DNA of 64,000 bases, taken from positions 124,001 through 188,000 of the forward strand of contig JALJCO010003469.1 of assembly GCA_023101725.1 (NCBI GenBank), written 5' to 3'. Source of the DNA: Atherinomorus stipes (Eukaryota > Chordata > Actinopteri > Atheriniformes > Atherinidae). This document shows positions 1 to 12,900 of this stretch, one piece after another (the first letter of the stretch is position 1; each line of letters opens with the position of its first letter). Position numbers and translations under genes: made by a program. The notes beneath the pieces are model-generated. The model saw only the letters and a program-made list of their open reading frames with translations. It was not told the origin of the DNA and ran no database searches.

Positions 1-826
1 TTAAACGGGTTTTATAATCGGTGGATGCGGTTCCGAATTTTCCGTCAAGGTCGGCCCACTTCTGCTCTGAGTTTCTTGGCTTATCGTCTCCGCTCATTCT
101 CCACGACACAATCAGATAACATGAGAATACCAAGTGAAAACGATTCCCCATACCTTCTGCGATTTGTGTAATGCTGTCAAGTAGTCCCTACACACCTGCC
201 ATTTTTCTCAGAAAAAATCAATCAGCTGCATCAGGGAGCCTCATTTTCATCATCACTTCATTGACTTTCTCCCCAGCTAAATTTTCTTTACAACTATCTT
301 GTGATACAGCTGGAGGCCAGCGAGATCATAGCATGTCTTAATGAGCTTGCAAGTACGTGTGCTCTTTTTTTTCCTTTTGCCTTGTTAGCTGACATTTAGT
401 GAAGGCGCTCATGTTGCTGACAAAAGCATTCCCAGTAATGCTCTTGCTAGGTGAGGCACGTTTGGCTCTGTGTTTGATCTTGACAGCTCAGAGACGCGAT
501 CATCACACAAATCGTTAGATGAACAAACCCGGTGACACACAAGCTTCCCAGCAGGGGTTTATGTTGATTTATAATGTGAATTAATGGAAACTAGAAAAAA
601 AGTGTTTGAAAGTACTGCAGTTGAGTGTTTTTGTAATTAATTTAAAAGCATTAGTTATTCACTTTGAACATAAATACTGTCATATACAAGTGAAAGTTAT
701 GTATAGAAATTTAGTTTAGCTGCATCCGTGGCAGCACATAAATGGATAAGTCAGCAATGTTGGATGTTTAGCTGCTGTCTTTTATTGGATGAACAGTATT
801 GACAGTTAAATTTTGGGTTACTATTA
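1..826. other. Unassigned AT-rich intronic sequence
   Basis: I see no gene, RNA or clear repeat. By inference it belongs to the asic4 intron that ends at 55337. Confidence 0.4.
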
Positions 827-1237
827 GGGATGTCAGTTTAATGCGCTAATTATGTTAATTACACTGCAAATTAATGCATTAAAAAAAATAATCAGTGAGT
901 GCCAATTCAATGCATGAACATTTTAAATTTGCCCACTGAATGACCCGGGCAGTGGGTGGAGGTAGTGCACCTAAAGCTGTTTGCCAACCGCCATTAAACA
1001 CAAGAAGAAGAAGAAGAAGAAGCAGACGACATGTCAATGAGTCACTGTAACGAACTTCATGGCTGTGTTGGAGCAGGGTTGCATGGAAAACTTAATTGAC
1101 TGCGGCCCTTTAGGACCATTGTTCCCCACGACTGCTTTAGCAGATATGAGATTAAAATGCAATTAATTAGATTAATAAATTACAAATCCTGTAATTTATT
1201 AGTTTTTTTTTTTTTTTTTTAAATCACCTGACAGCCC
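827..1237. mobile_element. hAT-like miniature element with GGGATGTCAG ends
   Basis: The left end reads TAGGGATGTCAG and the right end, reverse-complemented, reads GGGCTGTCAGG, so the ends form an imperfect terminal inverted repeat. Just inside both ends lie AT-rich stretches with repeated TTAATTA-type words. It encodes nothing. It contains an AAG microsatellite near 1003-1022 and a T run near 1203-1220. The end sequence resembles hAT-type non-autonomous elements common in fish. No target duplication is evident, so the superfamily is tentative. Confidence 0.5.
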
Positions 1238-1251
1238 AAAAAATTTTCATT

Positions 1252-1480
1252 CATTACATCCACCAAGGAGTGGAGGTAATGTAATCACCGGTGTCTGTCT
1301 GTCTGTTAGCAAAGTAACTCAAAAAGTACCAAGCAGATTTGGACTAAATTTTCAGGGAGTGTTGATAATGGTACGAGGAAGAACTGGTGAAATTTTCCTG
1401 TTGATCCAGGTCACCGTTTAGAAAGATTATTTGTCATTGTGAGATACGGCTGCATGGGGGAGCTGCTTGCTGGAAATCTT
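1252..1480 (+). repeat. Fragment of an old fish interspersed repeat (GGAGGTAATG type)
   Basis: The segment opens with CACCAAGGAGTGGAGGTAAT and continues with repeated GTCTGTCTGTCTG and an AACTCAAAAAGTAC-like stretch. The same family appears in the opposite orientation at 39480-41155, ending there in ACATAACCTCCTCGGCGGAG. I recognise the pattern as a widespread teleost repeat but cannot name its class. The right limit is vague. Confidence 0.5.
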
Positions 1481-2379
1481 TACTCACCATTAAAAACAAC
1501 ACTATGTTCGAGCTCTTTTGCTCTACTCCGCCTCGATTTTATGAACCGGAAGTTTTGCCAGCGTTGTTTGGAGCATGTGACCACACCAACCAAGGCCTAG
1601 CTACATCATTGGTGTGGCTAGAGCTGCTCCCAGGAATTTCAAAGGGACTAGTTTGTTAATTTGTTAGTGCTATATAAGGGTTTCAGTTGTGTCGTAAACC
1701 AGAGACTTTTAGCCGGGTTTTGCAAGTGCTCTCTCATGATTTTGGACTAAAAGAAAGCATCAGATGAGAATGAAATTTGCAGAGCCCCTCCGAGTCAGCA
1801 GAGTAGTGATTAAAAGAAGTCATGGGCATGCGTTACTAATGCATCAACAACTTGAAAAATGTCTGCATACGAATGCCTCTTGCTGAAATAAGGCTATTTT
1901 AGGACTTTTCATGATGGTTTGATAAAACTTCCCCACTTTGATTCCAAAGTTAAAGCTTGGAAATGATCATAAACATAATTGATAAGGATCACAGATGGTA
2001 GAATATCACTGTTACACTGTAAACACTGTGTTTAATTGTGAGAGATTGCAGGGTATCATTGTTGTTTACAGTATTTTGAAGTTTGAATAAAGTTAAATCA
2101 AAATTATCCATACGTCATGTTTGTTAAGTAGCCTTGATAGGGACATATTTTGGGGAACCGAGCTCCTTGGCTGAGGTGTGTGCTCTCCAAGCCCTTTTGT
2201 AGTGTTAACTATGTTATTACCAAGTATAACTGCTGCATATGTAATATGCAACCTCAGTCTGCATAGATACCTGTGACCTGTGCTACAGCTGAGCCCCATC
2301 ACGAATCAACAAGAGTTTAGGAATCTCAAAGGCCTCTTTTCCACTAAAGAGGAGCCGGTGCTGGTGCCAGAGCTGGTGC
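1481..2379. other. Unassigned; possible repeat debris near 1900-2000
   Basis: No gene is seen. A stretch near 1937-1985 (TCCAAAGTTAAAGC followed by AAATGATCATAAACAT) resembles 33515-33560, which lies inside a hAT-like element. This suggests an old shared repeat, but the match is short. Confidence 0.3.
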
Positions 2380-2383
2380 TTAA

Positions 2384-3273
2384 AGGAATAGTTCACCCAC
2401 AGAATGATTTAACTTTATTTTCCACTTACCTTCATGGTGAGCAAGACTCTGGAACACTTTTTTTAATATTTCAAATGCAGCCGGAGATCAGGACGACTTC
2501 TCGTTTCCAACCATCTTTCATATAATGGAGTTCAATTGTGCCTGAGCCAACAAGGTCCTTAGAAGTCCACAAAAACTTGTCAATATTCCTCCATATCCTC
2601 GTCCAATGTAATCCAAGTGTCCTGAGTGGTTAGCATCCAGAATTTACTCAAAACGACATAATTTACTATATTTTTAGAGCCTAAAAAGTAGAATATATTA
2701 CTTCTGTGAAGCGCGCACATTCACAAAACTACAGAAGCCTCGGCGTTCAGAGCCTCCTCTGCCGATAATACAAGCGTAGAAGAAGAAATTCACTGTTCAC
2801 ATTGTGTTAAGAGCAACAGAGCTGCAGACGAACCGGGACAAACACAAGAGGAGTTGGGTATTGATTTAAAACAAAGAATTAAAGAAAAAGAGAGCGCGAT
2901 CTTGTCTGCCGCGCCTTCCGTAGTTTCATGAACGCGCATCGGCATGCGAGCAGGAGATGCAATGTACTTCTATTTAGGCTCTAAAAATATACTAAATGGC
3001 GTAGTTTTGAGTAAATTATGGACACTACCCACTCAGGACACTTGGATTACATTGGACGAGCGGTATGGAGGAATATTGACAAGTTTTTGTGGACTTCTAA
3101 GGACCTTGTTGGCTCGGGCTCAATCGAACTCCATTATATGAAAGATGGTTGGAAACGAGAAGTCGTCCTGATCTCCAGCTGCATGTGAGATATTAAAAAG
3201 TGCTCCAGAGTCTTGGTCACCATGAGGTAAATGGGAAAAAAAAGTAAAATAATTTGGGGGGGAAATAATTCCT
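2384..3273. mobile_element. Long foldback element in a TTAA target
   Basis: The two halves are inverted copies of one another. The left arm runs from AGGAATAGTTCACCC at 2384 to about 2743, and the right arm from about 2905 to AATAATTCCT at 3273. Matching landmarks on opposite strands include GATCAGGACGACTTCTCGTT, the block around CCATCTTTCATATAATGGAG, and TTGGATTACATTGGACGAG. A unique spacer of about 160 bp separates the arms. TTAA flanks both ends (2380-2383 and 3274-3277), as expected of piggyBac- or Kolobok-type target duplications. Open frames inside lie in the arms and are not genes. Confidence 0.8.
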
Positions 3274-3277
3274 TTAA

Positions 3278-4745
3278 CGGTATAACTCCAGTTCAGTTTA
3301 AATGGTTTAAAACAGGGGGGAAAGGGGGAAAAACATCACAAGCTTCAACAAAAAAACCAGTGAAAGAGGAGGGGAAAAAAATGATCAGAAAATGGGGGGT
3401 GATATGCAATATATATGAAATGAAAAGGGGGAATGATAATTTTACAGGAAATCTTGAAGACTTATAATTCGTAAAAAAATCCAAAAAAATTTTTTTGGGA
3501 GGCCGAGAGAAAGTGGCTGCTTTCAGATAGTATGAGATCTGAGGTAGGTAAACTTTACACTAGGGAAAGTACAAGTAAAAGGGAGGTTTAAAGAACAGGA
3601 GTGAGGAATAAAAAAAAAATATTTTATTTCTATAAAAAAAATAATATTAAAATATAAAAAAATTTTTTTTTTTTATTTTTATACCAAATAAAAATAAATC
3701 ATATATATTATACACTCAGGGATATAATATTTTTAAAATTTTTTTTTATTTTAATTTATTTTATTTATTTTTAAAAAAAAAAAATAAGAAGGGGAAAAAA
3801 AAAATAAATAATAAAATAGAGGAAAAGAAAGAAAAAAATAAAAAAAAGGGGAGGGGAGAAAAAAATAAATTATATAAGAAAAAAGGAGGGGGGGGGGGGG
3901 GGGTAGAAGATAAAGAGTGGATGTAATTAAAGCGGGGGGGGGGGGGGAAAAAAAATCATAGTGCTTTTGGGTGGTTATGTCTCAAGTTAGGTTGGATATC
4001 TCTGGGGTTATGGCTTCCACAAAATGCAAAAAAAAATAAATAAAATTAAAAAATTACCCAAAAACTAGGGAGGGGGTAAAAAATAAAAAAATTTGATTTA
4101 TTTAAAATATCATAAAAACAATAAAAAAAAAAAAAAAAGAAAAAAAAAATAAGGGAAAAAGGAAAATAGAAAAAAGAAGGAAAAAAGAAGGAATGAGAAG
4201 ATTGGAATATATTTATTTTATAATATTATATAAAATATTATAATTTTATTTTACTCGTTTACATTTTTTTTTTAATATATTTTTTTTTTTTAAATTAAGT
4301 TGTATTAAAAAATTTATTTATATTAATAATAATAAAATATTAATATTATAAAAATAAAAAAAATAAATTATTCTTCTACCATAACACGCAGAAAGGGAAA
4401 AGGGGGATGTTTCTGTGTCTGCGGGGCAGGGGAACCTGCAGCTAGGCGGAAATCGCGGTAGCTGAAAAGCGGAAAGGAAAGGGTAAAAAGACGAAATGGA
4501 AGATAAAGAGAAAGACGAAATAAAAAAAAAAAAAAAAAAAAAAATAAAAAAAAGAAAAAAAGAAAAAATAAAAATGTAAAAATAAAAAATAATTATATTC
4601 AAAAATAAATAGAACTGAAAAACAGAAAAGAGAAGCAAATAAAAATAAATATAATAAAAAAAAGGGAAGGCAAGAGGAACTATTTAAAATAAACAGGAAA
4701 AAACTAAAAAAAAATAAGATAATGAAATAAATAAATAGAAAAAAA
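3278..4745. repeat. Low-complexity A/G-rich tract almost without C
   Basis: The + strand is dominated by runs of A and G with scattered T. It has G runs near 3887-3903 and 3935-3947, and A runs of 10-20 at many places. Cytosine is nearly absent from about 3600 to 4370. No ordinary repeat unit is visible. It begins right after the TTAA foldback element. It could be a real purine-rich satellite-like tract or a badly polished long-read region. Phenylalanine-rich open frames on the - strand here are compositional artefacts. Confidence 0.75.
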
Positions 4746-4824
4746 CTCACTCCTATGCCATAGATGTATGTAGGTACAACTTTTATTTCAAGCTGCATTT
4801 TTAATTTTTCTGAAGTGCCTAGAA

Positions 4825-5995
4825 TATTGCAATATATCACGTGCCACAATATCGCATTATTGTATCATATCGTGACCCGTGTATCGTGATACATATCGCA
4901 CCATGAAGTCTTTGCAAATAAACTAATCCAGCCAAACGCCGCAACTAGACCGTCCGCCATTGCAAGGGTGTACATGTGTAATTAGAACAGATGAGAATGT
5001 GACTTTTTTTCTGAACAACTTGGAGGAAATCTGGAAGGACTGTCACATTCCTGGCTGTTGGAACATCAGAGGAAAACTTTAATTGTGGTAATAAGTGAAT
5101 AAGAAGATCACAGACATTTATTTCAGGTTTCTGAGAGATTTCTGCCGTCTGTGACAAAACTGTCCAGTACTGCTCAGTCCACTGTATCAGTGTGTTTGTA
5201 TCGGGAGGAATATTGGACACAGAGCAGAGGAGGAATAACTTAGTGCCACGGTGGAGAAAACACTGGATTTAATCCCCAACAACAAAAATTAAATTATGGT
5301 GAACACTCATTAATCTGACACTTTACTTCACGTATCTAGGCTCCCGAAAATGACGCACCGCATAACGTTTATCATGCTAGCTAATGCTAACAGAGACAGC
5401 TGTGGTGTTGCTGAGAGTTAATGACAAATCTGGGAGAAATTGTAAAATATAACATTATTTGCTCTGATCAGGTTAATGTTGGAACCATAAAATAAAACTG
5501 TTCAGTCGCAAACACAAATGGATCACGAAGACGGTGTCCTGCAGCCTTTAGTTTCATTGGCAGGACATGTGAAGGCTACGTGGTCTGTACAGTCCTTAAA
5601 CAATACCAAAAAACAAATATGTGATAAAATAGAAAAGTAATCACCTTTGAAAGAGTTTAGCTTTTTAAACTTTGATAAGTAATCACGAGATGTTCATGTT
5701 ATTTCAGTGTGGCTTGTCATTAAGGCCAGTTTCCGGAGATGAATAATAGTTTAATGCTATAAAAAAAATGCTTAATGATGTAAAAAAAAAAAAAAAAGTC
5801 AAAATACTTTGGAGATTTCCGGATAACATACCTTTAAGTTATCATTACCTTAGACGACTGTCCGACGTTGTAAATCCAGATATTCATGCTGCTTTCCATG
5901 TTAGTAGATAGGAGGTAATTGGGACTAGTCCCCACCGTAATGGCGGCGCCGCAAGATGGCGCAATACACAAACGCTCGTCGGATTAGTCTATACC
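4825..5995 (-). mobile_element. Possible degenerate element with ATATCG left end and a 91-residue open frame
   Basis: The left part (4830-4900) is built from ATATCG/CGTGATAC words typical of fish repeats. The - strand has an open frame through 4945-5220 and on upstream to about 5268. It encodes a mixed-composition peptide with PPDTNTLIQWTEQYW near its start and ends at a stop near 4945. A plausible splice acceptor (CCAG) precedes the frame on the - strand. I cannot assign a family, and the right limit near CACCCCTAG is a guess. It may be a captured or transposon-encoded exon. Confidence 0.3.
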
Positions 5996-8900
5996 CACCC
6001 CTAGCTGAAAGTGGACCCACTCTTGTCTCCAGTAACACACTCACCAAATTCAAAGCAGATCTGTTGAACTATGTTTACATAATTTACCCCGTTATCGATT
6101 AAAACTGCAGCCGTATTAATAAGACTCCTCTGAAAAGTCGATGTAATGTTTAGTTATTGCTTTTAAATCAGCAATCACAAATATGTTGCTCTTTGTGAGG
6201 CAACAAGCACACGCATGCACAGTGATATGATGCCAAAGAGATCAATATTTTTCATTTATAACCCCTCGTGGACCTTTCTCTCTTACTTCACTGCAAATCT
6301 TTATCCTGTGTTCTGAAGTAAACACCAGGTTATCCAGCAATTGATCTGATTGATCCTATTTTAAACTCAGCTCAGACTGTTGCTGTTCAGATGATTGGGA
6401 GGGGAAAAAAACCATTTGAATGTAGAGCTAACAGTTTACAGGAATTTGCAGTGTAAAAATCATTTTTTTCTGGTTGTACATGCTGACAGTAAGCGGGCGA
6501 TTGAAGCACAGAAATGTCTCTTTTCATTATGGCCATCTTCGGGAGGCAGCTGTGCCTGCCTAACAATCCCTCATCTTGACTCAGCTCCGTCCTTGTAGCC
6601 ATTCAGTTCTTCCACTCCCCTCACCGCTGACCTTCGTCCCAGGATGTGTGATATGATCCAACATGACATTCAAGTCTGTCCCCTGGACCATCGAATAGCT
6701 CTTTGTGCCGCGCGCCTTCAGAGGAGGTTCGGCTCACTGGTTCCCACCACTATTCAACAGGGACTGGGACCATCGCCTCCTGTTTTTCAGCAGGGGCACC
6801 AATAGAGAGAAGCTCTTCGGGCAGGTGGAAAGGTGTGAATAAATGTCACTGAAGGGAACAAATACATGTCATGGACTGGAAATTTTTTTTCTTCCCTAAG
6901 ATGAACTGTATATACCTCATCCCTTGAATAAAAGAACACTGACTAGCATTGAGGCACAATGTGCTCACACTCATCTCAAAAAGCACTGAAGTGTGTTAAA
7001 CAATCCCAACGTTCAAACATCCTAACCAACACAGCCGCGTCTTCACCCAAGGGATGTGAACTGCGTTAATGGAAATCAATGAAACCACTAGTTTTTCAAA
7101 TGCAGCCTGATGAGATGTGTGAAGTTACTGAGAGAAACACACCGATCCAATGATTACATCGATGCAGGGTGAGCTTACAGATGTCGCTCGTTGGCGTTGT
7201 GTAATGCCGGGATAAGCGACCTGACGCCTGCTACCATCCACGCACGCTGTCGAGACCCATTGTTGAATATTAGCATCGGGGATTGCATCCAAAAGCTCAC
7301 AGAGGACTGATCCCACAAGGGCATCTGTACCACCGGGAGGAGCAGACACAGATACTGTGAAATTTCAGTCTGTGATACCACGAGCAGAGGAACAGATCTG
7401 AAATTGAAGGTATGTGGGTGTTGGATGTGTGTTAGGTGGTTCCCCATGAGAGTCACGGTGAGAAATGATCTTTGCCGAAAGGCGAGGAAGAAAGAAACTG
7501 CATTCCTGCCTCTTTTCTCAGAGATGCACAGTTCAAAGGTGAACCGCCAGCCTCCTCATCTCATCTCCTCATTATTTTAGAACAAACAGCTTTCTTGCCT
7601 TGTCAAAGCACCAAAAATACATCTTACCGCTTGTTTCTTATGCGTTTGTCCAATATAAACCCAGTGATCTGCCTGAACACAATGTAAATACTTATTTGCA
7701 CATTCTCTTCAAACACAACTCAGCAAAGCAACTGCAGTGCATGTCCACCTGTTTATTTGTCAGATGAATGTTTCCTAAAGGCACGCTTGCATCAAATTCA
7801 GCTAGAAATATTAAAATGAAAGCAGAACGGCTCACACGTAGAATGACAATAATTTCTCCTGCTCCAATAAACCTGAGGTCATTTAAATGTAAAGAGTGAT
7901 GGATTATATTTGCCGTCTCATAGTCATTAAGAGCTGTTCTTATCAGCAGATGTGGGTAAATAAAAGGATTCTTGATATGAACAAAAAAGGGGATTAATGG
8001 ATTTGATTTCATTAGCTTAATGTGCATTGTGTTTCCTAAACATGTCAGCAACAGGCCTGTCTTTTCAGCGACTCATGAACAGATGATCATCAAGTCACAG
8101 CAGCTCTGATAGAAAAATTACAGATGAACCGATGTTCTTTAGATGTTCCTCTGTAAAAGAAAAGCAGGAGCATCGTTGCGTGTGATGAGGAGAACAAAGG
8201 CCAAAACCAGCTCTGAGCGGAGGGCTGTCGGTTTGGCAGACGGGAAGGTGCTCAACAGCTCCCAGCAGCTTTCCGTACACTCTGCCTTTGACAGTCGGGG
8301 GATAAGTGCCCATTAAAATCCCATGATCACTTAATACACCTGTCATTAGCCATCAACTGTGCATTAACACTGCTGTTAGCCAGGGCTTACAACAGAGGAA
8401 GAATTAGTCTCGCCTCCATTAAAAATCTGAAAAATCATTCTATGCTAGTTTTCAAGTTTGTCTGGACATTAATGTGCTCTGCACTTAAGTCCATGAGAAG
8501 AAAGGGAAAGAGAAAAAAGTAAATGAAGTGGAATATGTGCAGGCTTTCCACCTAAATGGCAACAGAATTTCAACATATTAAAGACACTCTAGTTCTTCTT
8601 TTAGTTACTTTAAAACATTCTCAGTGGTCTTTAGCTCCAGTAGCTCATTAGCTATTTGTAACTTCATAAACAAGGAGGATAAAGTGGGTTTTCGTGTATT
8701 CAGTTTACCATGGGAACAAGACACCATTCTCAAGTAACTGCAGGGATAACACCAAATTCACATTTCTAATTAGCATCAGTAAAACTTCATTATTGGACAC
8801 ATAAATAAAGAGGGTTTTGATCAGGTTCACGACAGTGACAAACATCTACTGTACCTGTTTGGTTTGTTTTATTGCTGTTGCTAACAAACCTTAGCCATTG

Positions 8901-9159
8901 CTCTAAATGGGTGGAGGCGGCTAAGCAGGGCAGAGGCTTTGTGATTGGCCACTAGGTTAGTGACGTGGGAAAGCCAGTTTCTCTGAGCCTGCCTTTAGGG
9001 CCTGCCATTGGTTCATGGTGATTTGAATGCAGAAATACTGAGAAATGCATTTGTGAGTAGAGTTTTTTCAAAATATGTCCTCTACAACAAGAAATATGTC
9101 ACATGAACATATAAACAACATGAAAAATGAATTTCCATTGGAGTGGGTCTTCAAGGAAA
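5996..9159. other. Unassigned, apparently single-copy intronic sequence
   Basis: I see no gene or recognisable repeat over this stretch. Open frames such as 7125-7456 on the - strand overlap one another and resemble no family I know. Confidence 0.4.
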
Positions 9160-9878
9160 TACACTATAAATTGTAATATTGGTTTTAATAGAATATATCT
9201 AGTAGATAGAACTTAATCTTAACCTAGTTGTTGGGAATATAATCTTAAATAAGTTGTAAGAACTTTCGAGGGCAAAATGCTCAACAACTTAATTTACTTA
9301 TATTGAATCAGTTTAATTAAAATGAGTAAGTAAATGCGTAGATAAATATAATGCAGTTTACTTCTTTTAACAATAAATAAGAGCTAATTCACAAATGAGG
9401 GATTTATGAATAATGTTGGTTGTGTCATGTGATTGCTCTCAACTTGCCTGTTTATTACTGTATATAATATCTAATATCCAGCAGCTGCTGCACCGAGACA
9501 GAGACGTCTGTGGTCTGACATTACTTTGAGCTAAAACCCATCCAAACTAAATTTTTGCTGCATAACTAAAACAATTCTGACTTCTTCAGTTACTTAAAGT
9601 AAGATGGACTTGAAATCATCGCATTGGTAAAAAATAAAATGAAGTTAGTGTGAAGCATCTCATCTAATTTATGTGAAACTAATTACTACAAGTTTCCTCC
9701 ACAAGCTCATTCACTTTCAGCATAAAGAGATTTATCAAGTTCAGAAAAGTTCTACAAACTTAAAGCAGTTTAGTTTATGCTACTTAATCACTCCTATTAG
9801 TGAATACTTCATTTTCCTAAGGCAGCAAATTTGCGTAATTTTTTAAAATAAAGCCAACTAGGTAGAATTTACAGTGTA
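9160..9878. mobile_element. Miniature element with TACACTGTAAATT ends
   Basis: The left end TACACTATAAATT and the right end, reverse-complemented to TACACTGTAAATT, form a terminal inverted repeat. Related blocks such as CTAGTTG continue inward on both sides. The interior is AT-rich and non-coding. GAAA flanks each end (ahead of 9160 and after 9878) and may be part of a target duplication. The class is not determined. Confidence 0.6.
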
Positions 9879-9936
9879 GAAAGTAGATTAAGGCTATTAT
9901 AAGTTAAAAATAACATAATTACCAAGCTAAATAAAA

Positions 9937-9955
9937 GGGGGGGGGGGGGGGGGGG
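9937..9955 (+). repeat. G19 homopolymer
   Basis: An uninterrupted run of 19 G residues. Its length is prone to sequencing error and it could form a G-quadruplex. Confidence 0.9.
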
Positions 9956-12900
9956 ATGAAAAGGCATCCTAAACAAAATACTTTTCTCAAATATCCCCTT
10001 AATGATTACTGATTAATTTATGAGAAAAATGTTGCAAAAATTCTATTTTTTGACATGTTTTCACTTTGCATCACCATCACACCACAGACACCTCCTCACG
10101 CAGACGTTAGTGGGGAGTTGCAGCGGTACGATCTGCCCTGTTGTGTTCTGCTGCTCCATAAATAGCATTTGAATTGCCAGCAGACGTAGCCATTGGTTTC
10201 CTTTCATCTGGCCTCTGCTACACAGTTTCTGATGCACAGGAGTTATCGCCTCATCCAGATCGGTAGTTTTCTAAGCAGATTCCACTCACTGGGTCATGTT
10301 CAATGGGTAGGATGTAGAAAAATCATGATTCTTTAATTAAGATTACTATCTGTTTTTATAGTTATCTAAGTAAAAAAGTAACCTGTGATGCATCCTGGTC
10401 TTCCACTGCATGTGGTCAAGCTGCAGTTCCTGCAGCGTGTTAGCTGATCCGGTCTTACACACAGAAGCAAGGAGAATGCTTAAGAAAAATACAAATTGAG
10501 TTAAAAATATTGTTTTGTTAATGTATAGCCTCTAAAGAGAACAATTCTGTAGTTGTTTTAGTTCATATCTGGCTAATTCTTGCTTTGGCCTGAATACACA
10601 CACATACACACACACACACCTATATCGTGACTTGTTCTTTAGTATATTTACAAATACAAATGCTATTAAACAGAACGGGCCACTAATTCCCAAAGCAGAA
10701 TGATTTAGCACTAATTTACATGCAAATCTTGCTGCTGCTAAAACAGTGTTGCATAAGTTGCAACACTGTTTGCTGCTGGTATGAAAATTAGGAAGGGGGG
10801 ATGTTCTTTATTTTATTGTAAATCTTTAAATATAATTTTGTTAGTCACTGTCGGGATGAAGAAGCGTTCTAAGTAAAGAGTAAGTCCATCAACAAGTTCA
10901 AAGATGAGAAACAGCAGCTATCCATTACAAGTTCTTTCCTTTTTATTCATTTTTTTCTTAAGTTTTTCATTCTCTGATCTAGAGGACATCTTGATGATCG
11001 CTGTTGTCAGATCATGTCCAAAACTGGTCTCATTTGCACTCATGTTTCTGTTATTTTAAAGACACTGGAGGAGGAAAAGTCTTTCTAACTCCGAGGAACT
11101 TAAAGTTTCTGAACAACGAAAGACGTCAAGTCATTTTTTTCATAACTGTGGAGATTTTAATATCCCTAATTACCACTTTTCATTTTAAAAAAAAGCCTCA
11201 GTTACTCTGATGCAGTAAATTTAGCATCATTGCCAGTGAATCACCTTCAGCAAAGTTCAGAAAGTGCTGGTGCTCCGTTCTCCTGATTCTGGCACAGAGA
11301 ACTTGTGTGAGTGTAAACACAAACAGCTGAGGTGAACTGTCCAAAATCTCAGGTATTCAGATGCATAACTGTGGTCTTTATTGCAGAATTCCTCTGTAAA
11401 CACAAACCTGTGTTATCCCTACTTTTCAGAGGAAAATCAACTAAATGGACGTCAGAGTTTGGACCTTGGCAAGTCCATGAAATGTTTTCATTAATAGAGT
11501 CATTAGAAGAATAGGAAGCTGTCTATGTATAAATGGATTTTCTGGTAATTGTTTTTGTAGCCTGAGGCTCGGGATGCAGATTTGTTTTGTTGGTCTGTTT
11601 GTTTCCGTCAGTATCATAGCTAAGGGTTGCCCATTTTCTGCATGAATATAAGATTTGAAAAGGGTGAATGCCAGGCCATTTTAATTAGGTCCAAATGTCC
11701 AAAACAGGCCATCTTTCCTTGCAGCGTTTTTAACACCCCCTCTCTGCATGAAGAGGAAGTCGGAAATTGATATGCAAAGTTGGATGGTGTTAGAACCTGC
11801 CCATTTATTACTGAGTCTCTTAAAATGTATCAGGAGTACAACAAAAACAAGATTGCTGAAACGAGTAACACAATTCTAATGGCTCCAGGCTGCGCTGTTA
11901 TTAAAGTTTTAGTAGTTTCCATTTTAAACTGACAAAACACAATGAACAGCTGAGTAACTCGCTGGTTTATATTTAGATTTTTATCCTATTTATGTGGACT
12001 TTCATGGATTGGGGAAGGTGTTTTTTGGAAGAGAGGAAAGATGTGATCGGTTAGTACCAAAGGGTCAAAATCACACTAATGTGGAAAAGGGGGAAAATAA
12101 GGAAACAATCAAAATCAATTTCTAATAAGACAAACACAAAAAAACAAACAAACATTGAAATAAAATGCTGTTAGAAGAGTGTTTTTCTTTTCATATTTTC
12201 AGTTGAAATAAATTACAGTAATTTACTGTATTCAGGCGGCATGCAGATAACAGTAGGTCTGCTAGCGCTAAAGGTGCACATATTCTAGTGGTTTTCACGC
12301 TTGCTTTAATAGTAAGCTGAAAACATTTATTCATAACCAATTTGTTAAATTATGTTCTTAGTAATCTTTAAATTCTGAATAATAGCGTCCACATGAGTGA
12401 CGAAGCCGGTGCTAAAATGAATTATGTGACCCTTCAGGATCTGAGTTTGTTACTGGGCGACGTCATGAAATGGGTGTAAAATATGATGAGATTGGTCGAG
12501 AACTTCAGTGGTTCAGTGCAGTCAGCAGTTTTACTTCCGTGTTGGAAATTAGACATATAAAAAAAACTAATATTTAACTCTAAATTTGTTTCTATTGTGG
12601 CGATGGGAACATATTTAGCTTACATATGCCTGTAGTTGACTTTTGAAACGTTTGAAAAGCACGATACAGATCCTTTAAGAACAAAGTGTAATTGCCAATA
12701 TTGTACTGTTTACTAAGTCAATGAAATCTGCTTTTTTTGTATTATTTTATGCCATAGTGCATTGTTGTCTGTGCAACAAAGGAGATTATCATCATTTTAG
12801 AAACCCACACTAAAGGCCTTTAAGTTTTAAGCCAATAAAATTGTTATTGACTGTTATTTGCTAACTGATATCATTACTTGCTGGTATACAAGCCTGAAAT

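Noticed and set aside
4318..4849. Phenylalanine/serine-rich open frames on the - strand
   Set aside because: They arise from A runs in the low-complexity tract; the apparent membrane segments are compositional.
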